This document shows, one piece after another, positions 10,063-20,100 of a stretch of DNA of 64,000 nt. The DNA comes from CAVQRC01 sp963715045 (lineage in GTDB: Bacteria; Planctomycetota; Planctomycetia; Pirellulales; Lacipirellulaceae): contig CAVQRC010000009.1 in NCBI GenBank assembly GCA_963715045.1, forward strand, positions 372,001 through 436,000, written 5' to 3'. How positions within the stretch are numbered: the stretch's first letter is position 1; each line of letters begins with the position of its first letter. Below the pieces are notes generated by a model. That model was not told the origin of the DNA and did no database searches. It was given only the letters and a program-made list of their open reading frames with translations. The position numbers and the translations under genes were made by a program.

Positions 10063-10302
10063 GGGCGGGACCTGCACTGCGAATCGAATGCCCAAGCCGG
10101 CTGGCCGCGGGAATCATACACCTGGGGACAGCCGGTTTGTCATGCGCCGGACGGACATCGGGCGGTTGATCGAACCATATGCCAATGATAGAGTTACGGC
10201 CTGAGCAACGACGTACCAGCAGTCTCTTGGGGGACCGTTGGGGCGGCCCCAATCCTACCCTTGACGCCAGTCTGCTGGCATTCCTCTTGACACGATCGGT
10301 CT

Positions 10303-11625
10303 ATGGCGGAGTCAAAAACAAAGTCTACATCGCCTGCGAGTTTCGATGGCCTCGGGCTGTCCGCGGATGCGATGCAAGCGATTCGCTCGGCGCGATACCA
10401 CGAGCCCACGCCGGTCCAGGCCGGAATCATCCCCCACGTCCTCCAGGGAATGGACGTGATGGCCCAGGCCTGCACCGGCACCGGAAAGACGGCCGCATTC
10501 GCCATTCCAATTCTGGAGTCGATCGATCTCGATCAGGCCGTCGATCTGCCCACTGCCCTGGTCCTGGTGCCAACCCGGGAACTGGCCGTCCAAGTCCGCG
10601 ATGAATTCGAAAAGCTTCAGGGCGAACGGGACATCGCCTGCGTGGCCTTGTATGGGGGCAAGCCGATCCGCAAGCAGATAACACAACTGCGTGATGGGGC
10701 TGACGTGATTATCGGCACGCCAGGCCGTGTCTTGGATCATCTCGGGCGAAAGTCGCTCGATTTGTCCGGGCTCGCGACGGTGGTGCTCGACGAGGCGGAC
10801 CGGATGCTCGATATCGGGTTTCGTCCAGATATCGAAAAGATTCTCCGCAGCTGTCCCCGGAAGCGGCAGACGTTGCTCTTGAGTGCCACGGTTGCTCCAC
10901 CGGTGGCCCGCCTCGCCCAGAAGTACATGACCGAACCGGTCGAACTCAACTTTTCCCTGGAAGTCGCGGCGGAGTCGATCGAACAGCACTACTTCACGGT
11001 CGAACGAGAGAAGAAATTCGATCTGCTGGTACGCCTGCTCGACCGAGAAAAGCCGGCCCAGGCGATCGTGTTCTGCCGCACGAAACGCGGAACCGACAAG
11101 ATCCACCGAAGGCTTTCCAAATGGATCAAGGATCTCGATTGTATTCATGGCGACATGCAGCAACGGGCCCGCGACACGGTGATGAAGAAGTTCCGCGAAG
11201 GGAAGGTGAAGATCCTCGTGGCGACCGATGTGGTCGGACGGGGTATCGATGTGACGGGCATTTCACACATCATCAACTACGATGTGCCCGAGTCGAGTGA
11301 CGATTACGTGCATCGCGTCGGGCGGACCGGCCGGATGGGCCGGGAAGGAGTCGCGTACACGTTCATCACGCCCGAAGAAGGAGCCGAATTGACACGCATC
11401 GAGATGCGGGTGAACAAGCTGCTGACGCGGGGTGAGATCGAAGGCTTCGAGACGTTTGTGGCGGCTGATACGCGGGCAACCGAAGTCGTCCGGCAGATTC
11501 AGACATTCGGTTTCGAACCCACAACTACCGAGCAACAGCCGGTACGCGCGGCGGCGGAGGAAACTGAACCGGCGGCCGAAGAGACCTCCGACAAGGGAAA
11601 GAAGCGGTACCGTCGCGCGCTGTAA
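10303..11625 (+). CDS. DEAD-box ATP-dependent RNA helicase
   Basis: A 440-residue RNA helicase of the RhlE/DbpA-like group. All core motifs are visible: Q motif around 34-40 (EPTPVQ), Walker A ACTGTGKT (56-63), PTREL (90-94), TPGR (139-142), DEAD (163-166), SAT (194-196), the C-terminal domain with HGDMQQ, ATDVVGRGID and HRVGRTGR (337-344). A short Glu/Ala- then Lys/Arg-rich tail follows (KGKKRYRRAL), likely for RNA contact. Expected roles are ribosome assembly or RNA decay in the cytosol. The ATG has no strong ribosome site. It is flanked by its own intergenic regions and is probably monocistronic. Confidence 0.95.
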   Translation: MAESKTKSTSPASFDGLGLSADAMQAIRSARYHEPTPVQAGIIPHVLQGMDVMAQACTGTGKTAAFAIPILESIDLDQAVDLPTALVLVPTRELAVQVRDEFEKLQGERDIACVALYGGKPIRKQITQLRDGADVIIGTPGRVLDHLGRKSLDLSGLATVVLDEADRMLDIGFRPDIEKILRSCPRKRQTLLLSATVAPPVARLAQKYMTEPVELNFSLEVAAESIEQHYFTVEREKKFDLLVRLLDREKPAQAIVFCRTKRGTDKIHRRLSKWIKDLDCIHGDMQQRARDTVMKKFREGKVKILVATDVVGRGIDVTGISHIINYDVPESSDDYVHRVGRTGRMGREGVAYTFITPEEGAELTRIEMRVNKLLTRGEIEGFETFVAADTRATEVVRQIQTFGFEPTTTEQQPVRAAAEETEPAAEETSDKGKKRYRRAL

Positions 11626-11705
11626 TCGTCCTGGGGATCCCGCGTTGGGGGTGGCAAAGGTGAGACGCCTGCGTCGCGGACGCGATGCGACCGCTCCGGC
11701 AGTCG

Positions 11706-12734
11706 TCACTCGCTGCGGGCGAAAATGTCGATGAGGATTCGGCGGGACTCGTCCCAGGCGTCTCGGGCTGCGGCCCAGTCGACTTCCATGGCACGCACGG
11801 TGCGGGGCGTTTCGGTGCGCAGGGGCATCTCAATGCCGGATTGCAGGGGAATCTGGGCACTGGGGCCCATCGCCAATCGCCGTTCGACCTCGGCAGACAA
11901 CAGATAGTCCACGAGCCGTTCTGCCCGTTGCGGTTGCGGTGAGCCCTTGATCAAGGCCAGCGTGTTGGGGATGAACAGCGTGCCCATTTGATCGGGGCCC
12001 GCGTCCGGATAGACGATCGTGATCGGGTGACCCTTCTGGAGTTCGATGAGGGCGTCATCGGTGTCGGTCAGCCCCCAACTCACGCGGCCGGATGATACGG
12101 CCAGGGCGACCTGCTTGTTTCCGGGCAGCGTCTGAGCGTTGTCGTGAACGGCGCGAAAAAACGCCGCACCGCGGTCGGTTCCCCAGTGGGCGAACAGGAC
12201 GGCGCCGTGGGTGGCGGTGGTGCCGAACAACGGTTTGGCGAGGGCGGCTCGGCCCTGCCAGCGGGGATCTGCGAGGTCGAGGATGGAGCTTGGACGATCC
12301 GCTTGAGCGACCAGTTCGGTGTTGACGATCAGGACCCGCGCCCGGGCGGCGAACCCGTACCACATTCCATCAGGAGAGCGGACCGCTGCGGGGTAGGGCT
12401 GGGCAGCGGGCGAGACGTAGGGTCGCAACAGACCGGCCTGCTCCAGGCGTAGCGTATTGAGAATCTCATTGTTCCAGAACAGGTCGCACCGCGGCCGTGC
12501 CTGCTCCGCCAGCAGGGCTTGAGTCAGCCCCACGCTCTTATTCGACTCGGTGTCGAACTTCGCACGAATTTCGACACCCGTATGTGCCGTGAAATCGGAA
12601 AACACGGTCCGCGAGAAGTCTTCGTCGAGAGCCGTATACACGACGACCGAATCGTCATCGCAACCGGCCAACGAAGCGCACAGCAGAAGTGATGAGAATC
12701 GTCCGAGCAAACGCGTGAGTCTGATGCGGGGCAT
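11706..12734 (-). CDS. extracellular solute-binding lipoprotein (Fe(III)-type ABC binding protein family)
   Basis: A secreted binding protein of about 342 residues. The N-terminus has a short basic part, a hydrophobic core and the lipobox LAGC, so it should be a lipid-anchored periplasmic protein. After the Cys comes VVVYTALDEDFSR, the usual first strand of FutA/FbpA/AfuA-like family 1/8 binding proteins, then PRCDLFWNNE and YGFAARARVLIVNT. These normally deliver iron(III) or similar ligands to an ABC permease, but no permease or ATPase gene is adjacent, so the ligand is inferred only. The ATG at 12734 is preferred over 12749. It is divergent from the following hydrolase gene. Confidence 0.85.
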   Translation of the reverse strand: MPRIRLTRLLGRFSSLLLCASLAGCDDDSVVVYTALDEDFSRTVFSDFTAHTGVEIRAKFDTESNKSVGLTQALLAEQARPRCDLFWNNEILNTLRLEQAGLLRPYVSPAAQPYPAAVRSPDGMWYGFAARARVLIVNTELVAQADRPSSILDLADPRWQGRAALAKPLFGTTATHGAVLFAHWGTDRGAAFFRAVHDNAQTLPGNKQVALAVSSGRVSWGLTDTDDALIELQKGHPITIVYPDAGPDQMGTLFIPNTLALIKGSPQPQRAERLVDYLLSAEVERRLAMGPSAQIPLQSGIEMPLRTETPRTVRAMEVDWAAARDAWDESRRILIDIFARSE

Positions 12735-12883
12735 AGGTGGCGGGCACAATTCACGAGTACGAGAAGGCTGCAGTCGGGCGTGATACCGGGTTGGACCCTG
12801 GTTACCCAGCGTGCTACATTCCGCGTGTTGCGTTCGTTTCCGGCGTCCGTTTCCGAGTCGCCTTGTTTCCCCGGACAGAGACT

Positions 12884-13627
12884 ATGCAGCTTCTTTTACT
12901 GGGGACTACAGGCTACCATCCAAGCGATACGCGACAGACGGCCTGCCTCATGTTACCGGAACTGGGGCTTGTGCTGGATGCGGGTTCGGCGTTTTATCGC
13001 GTCCGCGAGCACCTCATTACCTCGACGCTGGACATCTTTCTCTCGCATGCCCACCTCGACCACTGTGTGGGCATCACGTATCTGTTCGATGTGCTTTGGG
13101 AGCGGGAGATGGAACGTGTCACCGTTCATGCCGAGACGGAGAAGATCGCCGCGATCCGGAATCATCTGTTAGATGAATGTTTGTTTCCGGTCCGGCCCCC
13201 GTGCGAGTTCGCCGATCTGGTGGAGAGCGGATATGAGTTGCCCGACGACGGTCGGCTGGACGCGTTTCCCGTAGCGCATCCTGGTGGCGCAATCGGCTTT
13301 CGGCTCACGTGGCCCGACCGCTCGATGGCCTACGTGACCGATACGACGGCCCATCCCACGGCCGCCTATGTCGATCAGATCCGCAACGTCGATCTGCTGG
13401 TCCACGAATGCTATTTCGGCGACGAACATCCAGATCGCGCCGAGTTGACCGGCCACAGTTGTTTAACGCCCGTATGCCAGGTCGCGGCCGAGGCCGAGGT
13501 AGGCCTGCTGGTGCTCGTGCACATCAATCCGATGGAGTTGGAGAGCAAGCCGCTCGACCTGGCAGCGGCACAACGCGTGTTCCCGAATTGCCTGATTGGC
13601 GAAGATCGGATGATCATCGATTTCTAG
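12884..13627 (+). CDS. metallo-beta-lactamase fold hydrolase
   Basis: A 247-residue MBL-fold enzyme of the RNase Z/phosphodiesterase-like type. The zinc motif HAHLDH is at residues 55-60, with later ligands in VAHPGG, YVTDTT and the C-terminal LVLVHINP. The N-terminal MQLLLLGTTGYHPSDTRQTA places substrate-binding loops as in RNase Z relatives. It may act on cyclic nucleotides, tRNA 3' ends or small phosphodiesters, and the sequence does not decide. The frame is open to 12737 through a GTG, but the ATG at 12884 gives the correct fold start. It converges on the PEP-CTERM gene, leaving 141 non-coding bases. Confidence 0.85.
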   Translation: MQLLLLGTTGYHPSDTRQTACLMLPELGLVLDAGSAFYRVREHLITSTLDIFLSHAHLDHCVGITYLFDVLWEREMERVTVHAETEKIAAIRNHLLDECLFPVRPPCEFADLVESGYELPDDGRLDAFPVAHPGGAIGFRLTWPDRSMAYVTDTTAHPTAAYVDQIRNVDLLVHECYFGDEHPDRAELTGHSCLTPVCQVAAEAEVGLLVLVHINPMELESKPLDLAAAQRVFPNCLIGEDRMIIDF

Positions 13628-13768
13628 CACTCGATCCCAGAGTCGACTTCCGTTCGCGAATTCCCCGGCCGCGGGACGTGAGCAGAGGGATTTCCGGGGC
13701 ACGTACCAGGCCGCTCGATCCGGGATCCGCGCCGCGGCGAATGGGCCGCGGCACGACCTCCCCGCTGT

Positions 13769-15685
13769 TCACCGCCGCCGCCGCCGTGCAAGTATCAGCC
13801 CGCCGATCAATCCGGCCAGCGCTGCCGCTGATGGTTCGGGAACGGCGCCGTTGCTGTCACCGGCCGAGCCGGTCACGATCGCCCTTAAGACCACGTCGGC
13901 GCCCAGTCCTCCGATGTAGGAGATCTGCAGATCGATATCGTCGAAGGTCGCGACGACAGCCCCTTCGAGAGCGCCGATGAAAGTTCCGTTGAGGGTTGCC
14001 CGACTGCCGTTGTCGACAATCGTGAATTGATCTCCCACGGTCGGCATGAAGCCCTCAATGAGCGATATGTCCAGCAGTCCGTCCAGTGCGATCGACCCCT
14101 CCTCCATGAACAATTGGTCGTAACTACTTCCCGGATCGAGTCCCCCGAGCTCGAGTTCCAGGATGGCCCCGGCGGCGAACGAGATAGCTCCCCCATGGAT
14201 CATGCGGTCGGTGGTTCCGGCGCCGATCGAGGTGCCCGGGCGAATCGTACCGGCCAGGGTCACGTCTCCACCTCCCCGGACCCCGCGGATCGAGAGCCCC
14301 CCATTCAACGTGGCCGCAGCGCCCTCGGCGACTCGGAACGATCCGCCATTGATCGTGTTGCCGTTGACCGTGAGGCTGGTTCCCAAATCGGTCAAGCTGA
14401 CGCTGCCCTTGTCGCGGATATGGAACAGTTCATTGATGGTTGCAGTCGCACTTGCGGCCACGTTCAGGGTGCCGTTTCCGGCGTCCCCCACTCGCAGCGT
14501 GCCGCTCACCTCCAATTCAGAACCCGACCCATCGAGATTGATGGTCCCCTGGGTACCCGCATGGCGGCCGAGAACGGCCGTCGCCGATTCGACGCGTCCC
14601 CCATCCTCGATATTCAATGTCGCCATTCCCATGAAGCCGACTTCCAGGTAGGTCGTGCTTTGCAGCGAAGAGCCGGTGCCGCTCACGGTCGTCAGGGCGG
14701 ATGACCCGACATCGCGGCCCAGGATCGCGCCGGCGGTCGAAATCGTCCCGTTCTCGGACACGCGAATCGTACCGTTGCTGATTGTCGGGCCGTCCTGTAC
14801 GTCAAGAGTCGTCGACAACCCGCGGACAGTGACCGTGCTCTGGTCGTTGATCTCGAGGCGGTCGCCCGATTCGACCCGACCGCCACTCTCAAGGTTGAGT
14901 TCCCCGATGCCGTTGCGACCAACTTCCAGGCGGGTAGTGCTTGCCCACAAGGTTCCGCTGCCGCTCACGGTGGCCTCGCCGGTGGAGCCACTCTCCAGGC
15001 CGATCACGCCGATGTTGTTGGTCAGTTGAGCGCCAAGATTCAGCACCAGAGTGCCCTCTCCCTTGTCGCCGACAACGAAGTAGGAATCGCTGTTGACGGT
15101 CGTGCCGGCATTGGAAATCGTGGTCGATCCTGAGGAGGATGCCCGCTGACCAAGATCGATTCCATTCGTCGAGACCGTCGATCCGCTCAAGATCAGCGAT
15201 GTCGTCGTTGAATCTTCCCGGTCTCCCAGTTGCAGCTTGCCGCTGCCGATCAACGAGGCGCCGTTGGTGATTGCCAGGTTAGAACTTCCGGTGAACCCGA
15301 TCCGGGCGATGTTCGTGTAGGTGACCGTTGCGCCGTCATCGATCGAGAGGATTGAGAGCTGTCCGTCGGAGGCGACAATGCTGCCGTTGACATTGAGAGC
15401 GGAATCTTCTCCTGAGACGAGGATGCGACCCAGATCATCGACACCAATTTCCACTCGATTGGAATCCAGGACCGACCCGTCGTCGATCGTCAGCGTCCCT
15501 TCGAGGATCGTGAGTTGCCCGCCGCCAGTGGGTGGATCGGTCGATTCGACCCCATCCTCTTCAATGGTTCCGTCGAGCATGATGGCGGCTCGCGTTTGCC
15601 GTGCGTGGTGCGCAACCAGAATCGCGGCGAGGCAGGCAATCGCCGAATGGAACCACAGCCGATGAATCATGGGGAATCGCAGCAT
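13769..15685 (-). CDS. PEP-CTERM protein with autotransporter/PEP-CTERM-associated repeats
   Basis: A 638-residue exported surface protein. A signal peptide occupies about residues 1-34 (ending near RQTRAA). The middle is a series of beta-rich repeats of the type LGRDVGSS..TVSGTGSSL..LEVGFMG..TLNIEDGGRV, matching the repeat shared by type V secretion passengers and PEP-CTERM proteins. The C-terminus has VPEPSAAALAG, a hydrophobic helix and RRRRR, the exosortase sorting signal. It is probably handled by an exosortase and linked to extracellular polysaccharide. The start is supported by AGGAG seven bases upstream of the ATG. Low-complexity Ser/Thr/Gly/Asp composition is expected for this class. 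Confidence 0.9.
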   Translation of the reverse strand: MLRFPMIHRLWFHSAIACLAAILVAHHARQTRAAIMLDGTIEEDGVESTDPPTGGGQLTILEGTLTIDDGSVLDSNRVEIGVDDLGRILVSGEDSALNVNGSIVASDGQLSILSIDDGATVTYTNIARIGFTGSSNLAITNGASLIGSGKLQLGDREDSTTTSLILSGSTVSTNGIDLGQRASSSGSTTISNAGTTVNSDSYFVVGDKGEGTLVLNLGAQLTNNIGVIGLESGSTGEATVSGSGTLWASTTRLEVGRNGIGELNLESGGRVESGDRLEINDQSTVTVRGLSTTLDVQDGPTISNGTIRVSENGTISTAGAILGRDVGSSALTTVSGTGSSLQSTTYLEVGFMGMATLNIEDGGRVESATAVLGRHAGTQGTINLDGSGSELEVSGTLRVGDAGNGTLNVAASATATINELFHIRDKGSVSLTDLGTSLTVNGNTINGGSFRVAEGAAATLNGGLSIRGVRGGGDVTLAGTIRPGTSIGAGTTDRMIHGGAISFAAGAILELELGGLDPGSSYDQLFMEEGSIALDGLLDISLIEGFMPTVGDQFTIVDNGSRATLNGTFIGALEGAVVATFDDIDLQISYIGGLGADVVLRAIVTGSAGDSNGAVPEPSAAALAGLIGGLILARRRRR

Positions 15686-16335
15686 GGGGAAGACTCCTGG
15701 AGTTCTGTGATGGCCGCCCCGGATGGCCTGTGGCCGGGGACAGGAAAAAATCGAAACCCAACGACCTCAACCGAGGTCGCGTAACCCTTGCAGAGGAGTC
15801 GCGAGAGAGTGCCGCAGGAGGCGAAAGCAGCGACCGTTTACTTCCCTACCCGCACCGGCCAAGGGGCCGCCCGAGAACGGGGAATGCACCGCGAACGCAG
15901 TCAACGGCACTGGGAATGCAAACGACGAGAGTGAATAGGGAGCCTTCGCGACGAGCGGTCGCGACTGACAGAATGCACTAGGCGGGCTCGGATCTATCTC
16001 GAGTGGCGAATGATGGGAGAAAGTTGAACCGCAACCGGTTCCACAGCGGTATGCTACTAAAGGCGCCCCGTCGCTTCAAGAAAAAAGCTCGAATAGCCAT
16101 TTCGCTCGCGAGACTCGCGGGTGCGGTAGGAGCGATCGCAGGGCTCCTCCCGCGAGCAGGCTCTGCTCCGGACGACCGGGATCTGCCGCAAATCGCTGGT
16201 GACGGGTTCGCTTGCCCGCCCCGCAGCGCGATGATATAAGCGGAAATACGTGCAAGGGACTCGCAGAGCGGCCGCCGCAATCCGGGTTTCGGTTCCAAAT
16301 CGACCAGTTGCAGAGGCCTCAGGGCGGGGGACGTG
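15686..16335. other. intergenic region between divergent PEP-CTERM and FHA genes
   Basis: 650 bases with no supported gene. It holds one perfect inverted repeat, CGACCTC-AACC-GAGGTCG at 15762-15779, about 80 bases upstream of the PEP-CTERM start. This could be an operator or a leader hairpin. Open frames in the rest are short, Arg/Pro-rich and lack ribosome sites. Confidence 0.5.
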
Positions 16336-17013
16336 ATGGCGGAGGTAACACTCCGAGTGCTCGACGGTGCAGACCGCGGGGCGGTGTACGAGGATCTCAA
16401 GACGCCCGTCACCATCGGTCGCGAAGAAGGGAACACGGTCCAGCTCAATGATGAGCGGATCAGTCGGTTCCACGTCAAAATCCAGGACGACCAGGACAAA
16501 ATCGTCCTCACCGATCTGGAAAGCACCAACGGCACCAAGGTCAATGGCGAGGATATCCAGATTCGCGTGCTCCGATTCGGTGATGTGATCACTCTGGGCC
16601 GGAGCGTGTTGCTCTATGGCACGCGGGAGCAGATCGCCCGGCGGCTGATGGAACTGAGATCCCAGGGAATTGCCGAAACCAGCGACTTGGATCCCGAGGT
16701 ATTCGCCCAACAGCTCAAGTCGCCCTCGCTTGATTTCGAGCTCGGCTGGGGCGAGAACGAAGATCTGCAGACCACCCTGCATATGCCGGTTCCGCCCGAT
16801 TTGCCGGAGCGGTTGACTCCGGGCCAGGCGGCGCAAGTCTCGGAAATCCTCGAATACTTCCACGTTCGAGTTCGTCATCTGGTCAGCACTGCCGGCGCTT
16901 CCGAGAACGAAGGAGACGTCACGCTCACGCATCGTCAGTGGCAGGCGTTAATCGACCTTCAGGCGCAGTTGGCGGCCTATCTCCGCGGTATCGGCGAGCC
17001 CAACGACGGCTGA
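16336..17013 (+). CDS. FHA domain protein
   Basis: A 225-residue cytosolic protein. The N-terminal FHA phosphothreonine-binding domain covers about residues 5-95: VTIGRE (26-30), the ISRFHVKI strand (42-49) and STNGTKVNG (63-71) supply the conserved Gly-Arg, Ser-x-x-His and Asn-Gly. The C-terminal half (about 110-225) has no domain I recognise. It ends with a helical segment (LTHRQWQALIDLQAQLAAYLR is its core). It probably reads Thr phosphorylation made by one of the many planctomycete Ser/Thr kinases, though none is encoded nearby. A GTG directly precedes the ATG. dnaE follows 126 bases downstream. Confidence 0.9.
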   Translation: MAEVTLRVLDGADRGAVYEDLKTPVTIGREEGNTVQLNDERISRFHVKIQDDQDKIVLTDLESTNGTKVNGEDIQIRVLRFGDVITLGRSVLLYGTREQIARRLMELRSQGIAETSDLDPEVFAQQLKSPSLDFELGWGENEDLQTTLHMPVPPDLPERLTPGQAAQVSEILEYFHVRVRHLVSTAGASENEGDVTLTHRQWQALIDLQAQLAAYLRGIGEPNDG

Positions 17014-17139
17014 GTCAGCGTCCTGGCGACACGTCCGATGCGGACGCCTTCTCAGGTCGGCTTCCAGCGGTTCCAATAGTCCCCACGCCACGGCTGGCGT
17101 CGATGGATCTCCGTGTGCACGCCTTGCAGAGGGATACGC

Positions 17140-20100
17140 ATGTCGAACTCTGATCGCCCGTTTGTTCACCTGCACTGTCACAGTCACTACAGCCTGCTGG
17201 ACGGGGCCAGCCCGATTCAGCGGCTGGTGGAGCGGGCGAAAGAACTGGGCATGAACAGCCTGGCCCTGACCGACCACGGGAACCTCTACGGGGCCGTGCA
17301 GTTCTATCAGGCCTGCCGCAAACACGAGATCAATCCGATTCTGGGGTACGAAGCCTATGTGGCCCCCGGAAGCCGGTTTGACAAGTCCGGTGGTTCCGCC
17401 AAGGAAAGCAGCTACCACCTGACGCTCCTGGCCCAGAATCGGATTGGCTTTCAAAATCTGATCCGGCTGGCGAGCCATGCGTTTCTGGAGGGGTTTTACC
17501 ACAAGCCGCGGATCGATCGCGAGCTGCTTCAGCATTACAACGAGGGCCTGATCTGCCTGAGCGGTTGCGTGTCGGGCGAGTTTTCGCGGGCTCTGCTGTC
17601 GGGGCAGGGGGGGGCCGAAGCAGAGTTCGAGAGGGCCCGGGAAGTGGCCGGCTGGTTCGCGAACGTGTTCGGCAATCGCTATTTCATCGAGATCCAGAAT
17701 AATGGTCTCGAAATTCAGCAACTCGCCATGCAGGGTGCGATCGAAGTTGCCGATCGCGTGGGGCTGCCGTTGGTCGCCACGAGTGACGCGCACTATGTCA
17801 ACCAGGAGGATGCCGAAGCTCAGGACGTGCTGCTGTGCATCAATACCGGGAAGTACCGCACCGATACCAACCGCATGAAGATGGAAGGAGATCAGTTCTA
17901 TCTGCGATCTCCGGCGGCGATGTACGAAGCCTTCGCCGAACACGAGCAGGCGGTTGCCCGCAGCCAGGAAATCGCCAACTCGATCGAAATCGATCTGGAA
18001 CTCGGCAAGCGGCATTTTCCGTCGTTTGAGCCTCCCGAGAAGCGGACGTCGGCCGAGTATCTTCGCGAGCTGTGCCTGGCGGGCCTCCGCGATCGCTATG
18101 CCGACGTACCGAAGAGATGGGACGGCGAAGAACTGAGCCAGGAGGTCCTGGAGCGGCTCGATCGCGAGTTGGACGTGATTCACCGACTCGGTTTCGACGA
18201 CTACTTCCTGATCGTCTGGGATTTCGTGCGGTTCGCCGTCGAGCAGGAGATCCCGTGCACGGCCCGCGGATCCGGTGTCGGCGCGATCGTTTGCTATGCA
18301 CTCTACCTGAGTCACGTGTGCCCGCTCGAGTACGATCTGCTGTTCGAACGGTTTCTCGACGAAAGCCGCCGAGAAGCGCCCGACATCGATATCGACTTTT
18401 GTAAGGAACGCCGCGGCGAGGTCATCCAATACGTCAAAGACAAGTATGGCGAGGCCAATGTCGCCCAGATTGGCACCTTCGGCACGCTCGCCGCCCGCGC
18501 GGCGATTCGCGACGTCGGACGAACTCTCGGAATGCCCCTGTTTCGAGTCGACCAGATCGTGGCGATGGTTCCGGATCAACTCGGGATTTCCCTCGCCCAG
18601 GCCGTCGAGCAGAGCGATGAGTTGGCGACCGCCTGCGAAGCGGACGCCGATGTCGCCGAGTTGATCGATCTGGCGATGAAGATCGAGGGTCTGGCCCGCA
18701 ACGTGGGTACCCACGCCGCGGCGGTCGTGATCGCCAACCGCCCCCTGCAGGAGTACGTTCCACTGCAGCACGTCAAGGGCAAGAGCGAAGTCATCACGCA
18801 GTGGGCGATGAATGACGTCGAGGCCGCGGGGCTGTTGAAAATGGATTTCCTCGGCCTGCGCAACCTCACGATTCTGGCCAAGAGCATCGAACTGATCCGC
18901 CAGATGACGGGGGAGGACGTCGATCCTTACAGGTTCCCTCTGGATGACCAGGCGACGTTCGATCTGTTGTGCCGGGGTGAGACCAAAGGCATCTTTCAGC
19001 TCGAGAGTGGCGGGATCCGCGACCTGCTGCAGCGGATGAAGCCGGACAGCTTTCGGGACGTCATCGCCACGGCGGCCCTGTATCGGCCCGGCCCGCTCGA
19101 AGGGGGCATGGTCGATCAGTACATCGAGGTCAAGCACGGCCGGCAGGAGGCCGAGTACCCTCATCCGATGATGGAAGAGGTCCTCGCAGAAACGCATGGC
19201 GTGATGGTCTATCAGGAACAGGTGATGCGGATTCTCAATCGGCTGGGCGGGATCCCGCTCTCCGACGCGTATACGTGCATCAAGGCGATCAGCAAAAAGA
19301 AGCTGCCCATGATCGCCAAGTTTCGCGAGGAGTTTCTGGCGGGTGCGAAGCGGCAGGGGCTGCCCAAGCCCGAAGCGGAGTCGTTGTTCGGGATGATCGA
19401 GAAATTCGCCGGTTACGGCTTCAACAAGTCGCACAGTACGGCTTATGCGTTGATTGCCTACATGACGGCCTATCTCAAGGCGCATCATCCGGTCGCGTTC
19501 ATGGCGGCCTTGTTGTCGGGCGACATTCCCGGCCGCAACTTCAAGAGCAAGGATTCGCTCGTTGAGCATCTGGAAGACTGCCGCCGGATGGGGATCGAAA
19601 TCGTGCCGCCCGACGTCAACCGCTCGGGAGCCGACTTCATCGTCGCCGAGGGCAAGATCATCTTTGGTTTGTGCGCCGTAAAATCCTGCGGCCGCGGGGC
19701 GGCCGAGGCGATTGTCGCGGCTCGGGAAGCGGGTGCGTTCCGCGACTTGTACGATTTCTGCGAGCGGGTGGATCCTCAGGCGGTCAATCGCAGCACCGTC
19801 GAGACGCTCGTCAAGGCCGGAGCCCTGGACACGTTGGGAGGACATCGCGGCCAGTTGCTGGCCGCCTTGGATCGCGCGATCCAGTCCGCCGCTGCCGTGG
19901 CCGCCGATCGCCGCAGCGGGCAACGCGGCCTGTTCGACGACGCCGAGGACGACCCCGGCGGTAATGTCCCGGTCGACCTCCCCGAGACGCCGCCGCTGGA
20001 TGAGAAACGCCAATTGACCATGGAACGCGAGGTCCTCGGTTTCTACCTGTCGAGCCATCCGTTGGAAGAGCACGCCGCGATTCTGCGAACTTTTTGTACC

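Noticed and set aside
10287..10292. A perfect TTGACA before the DEAD-box helicase
   Set aside because: It lies only ten bases before the start codon, leaving no room for a -10 box and start site.
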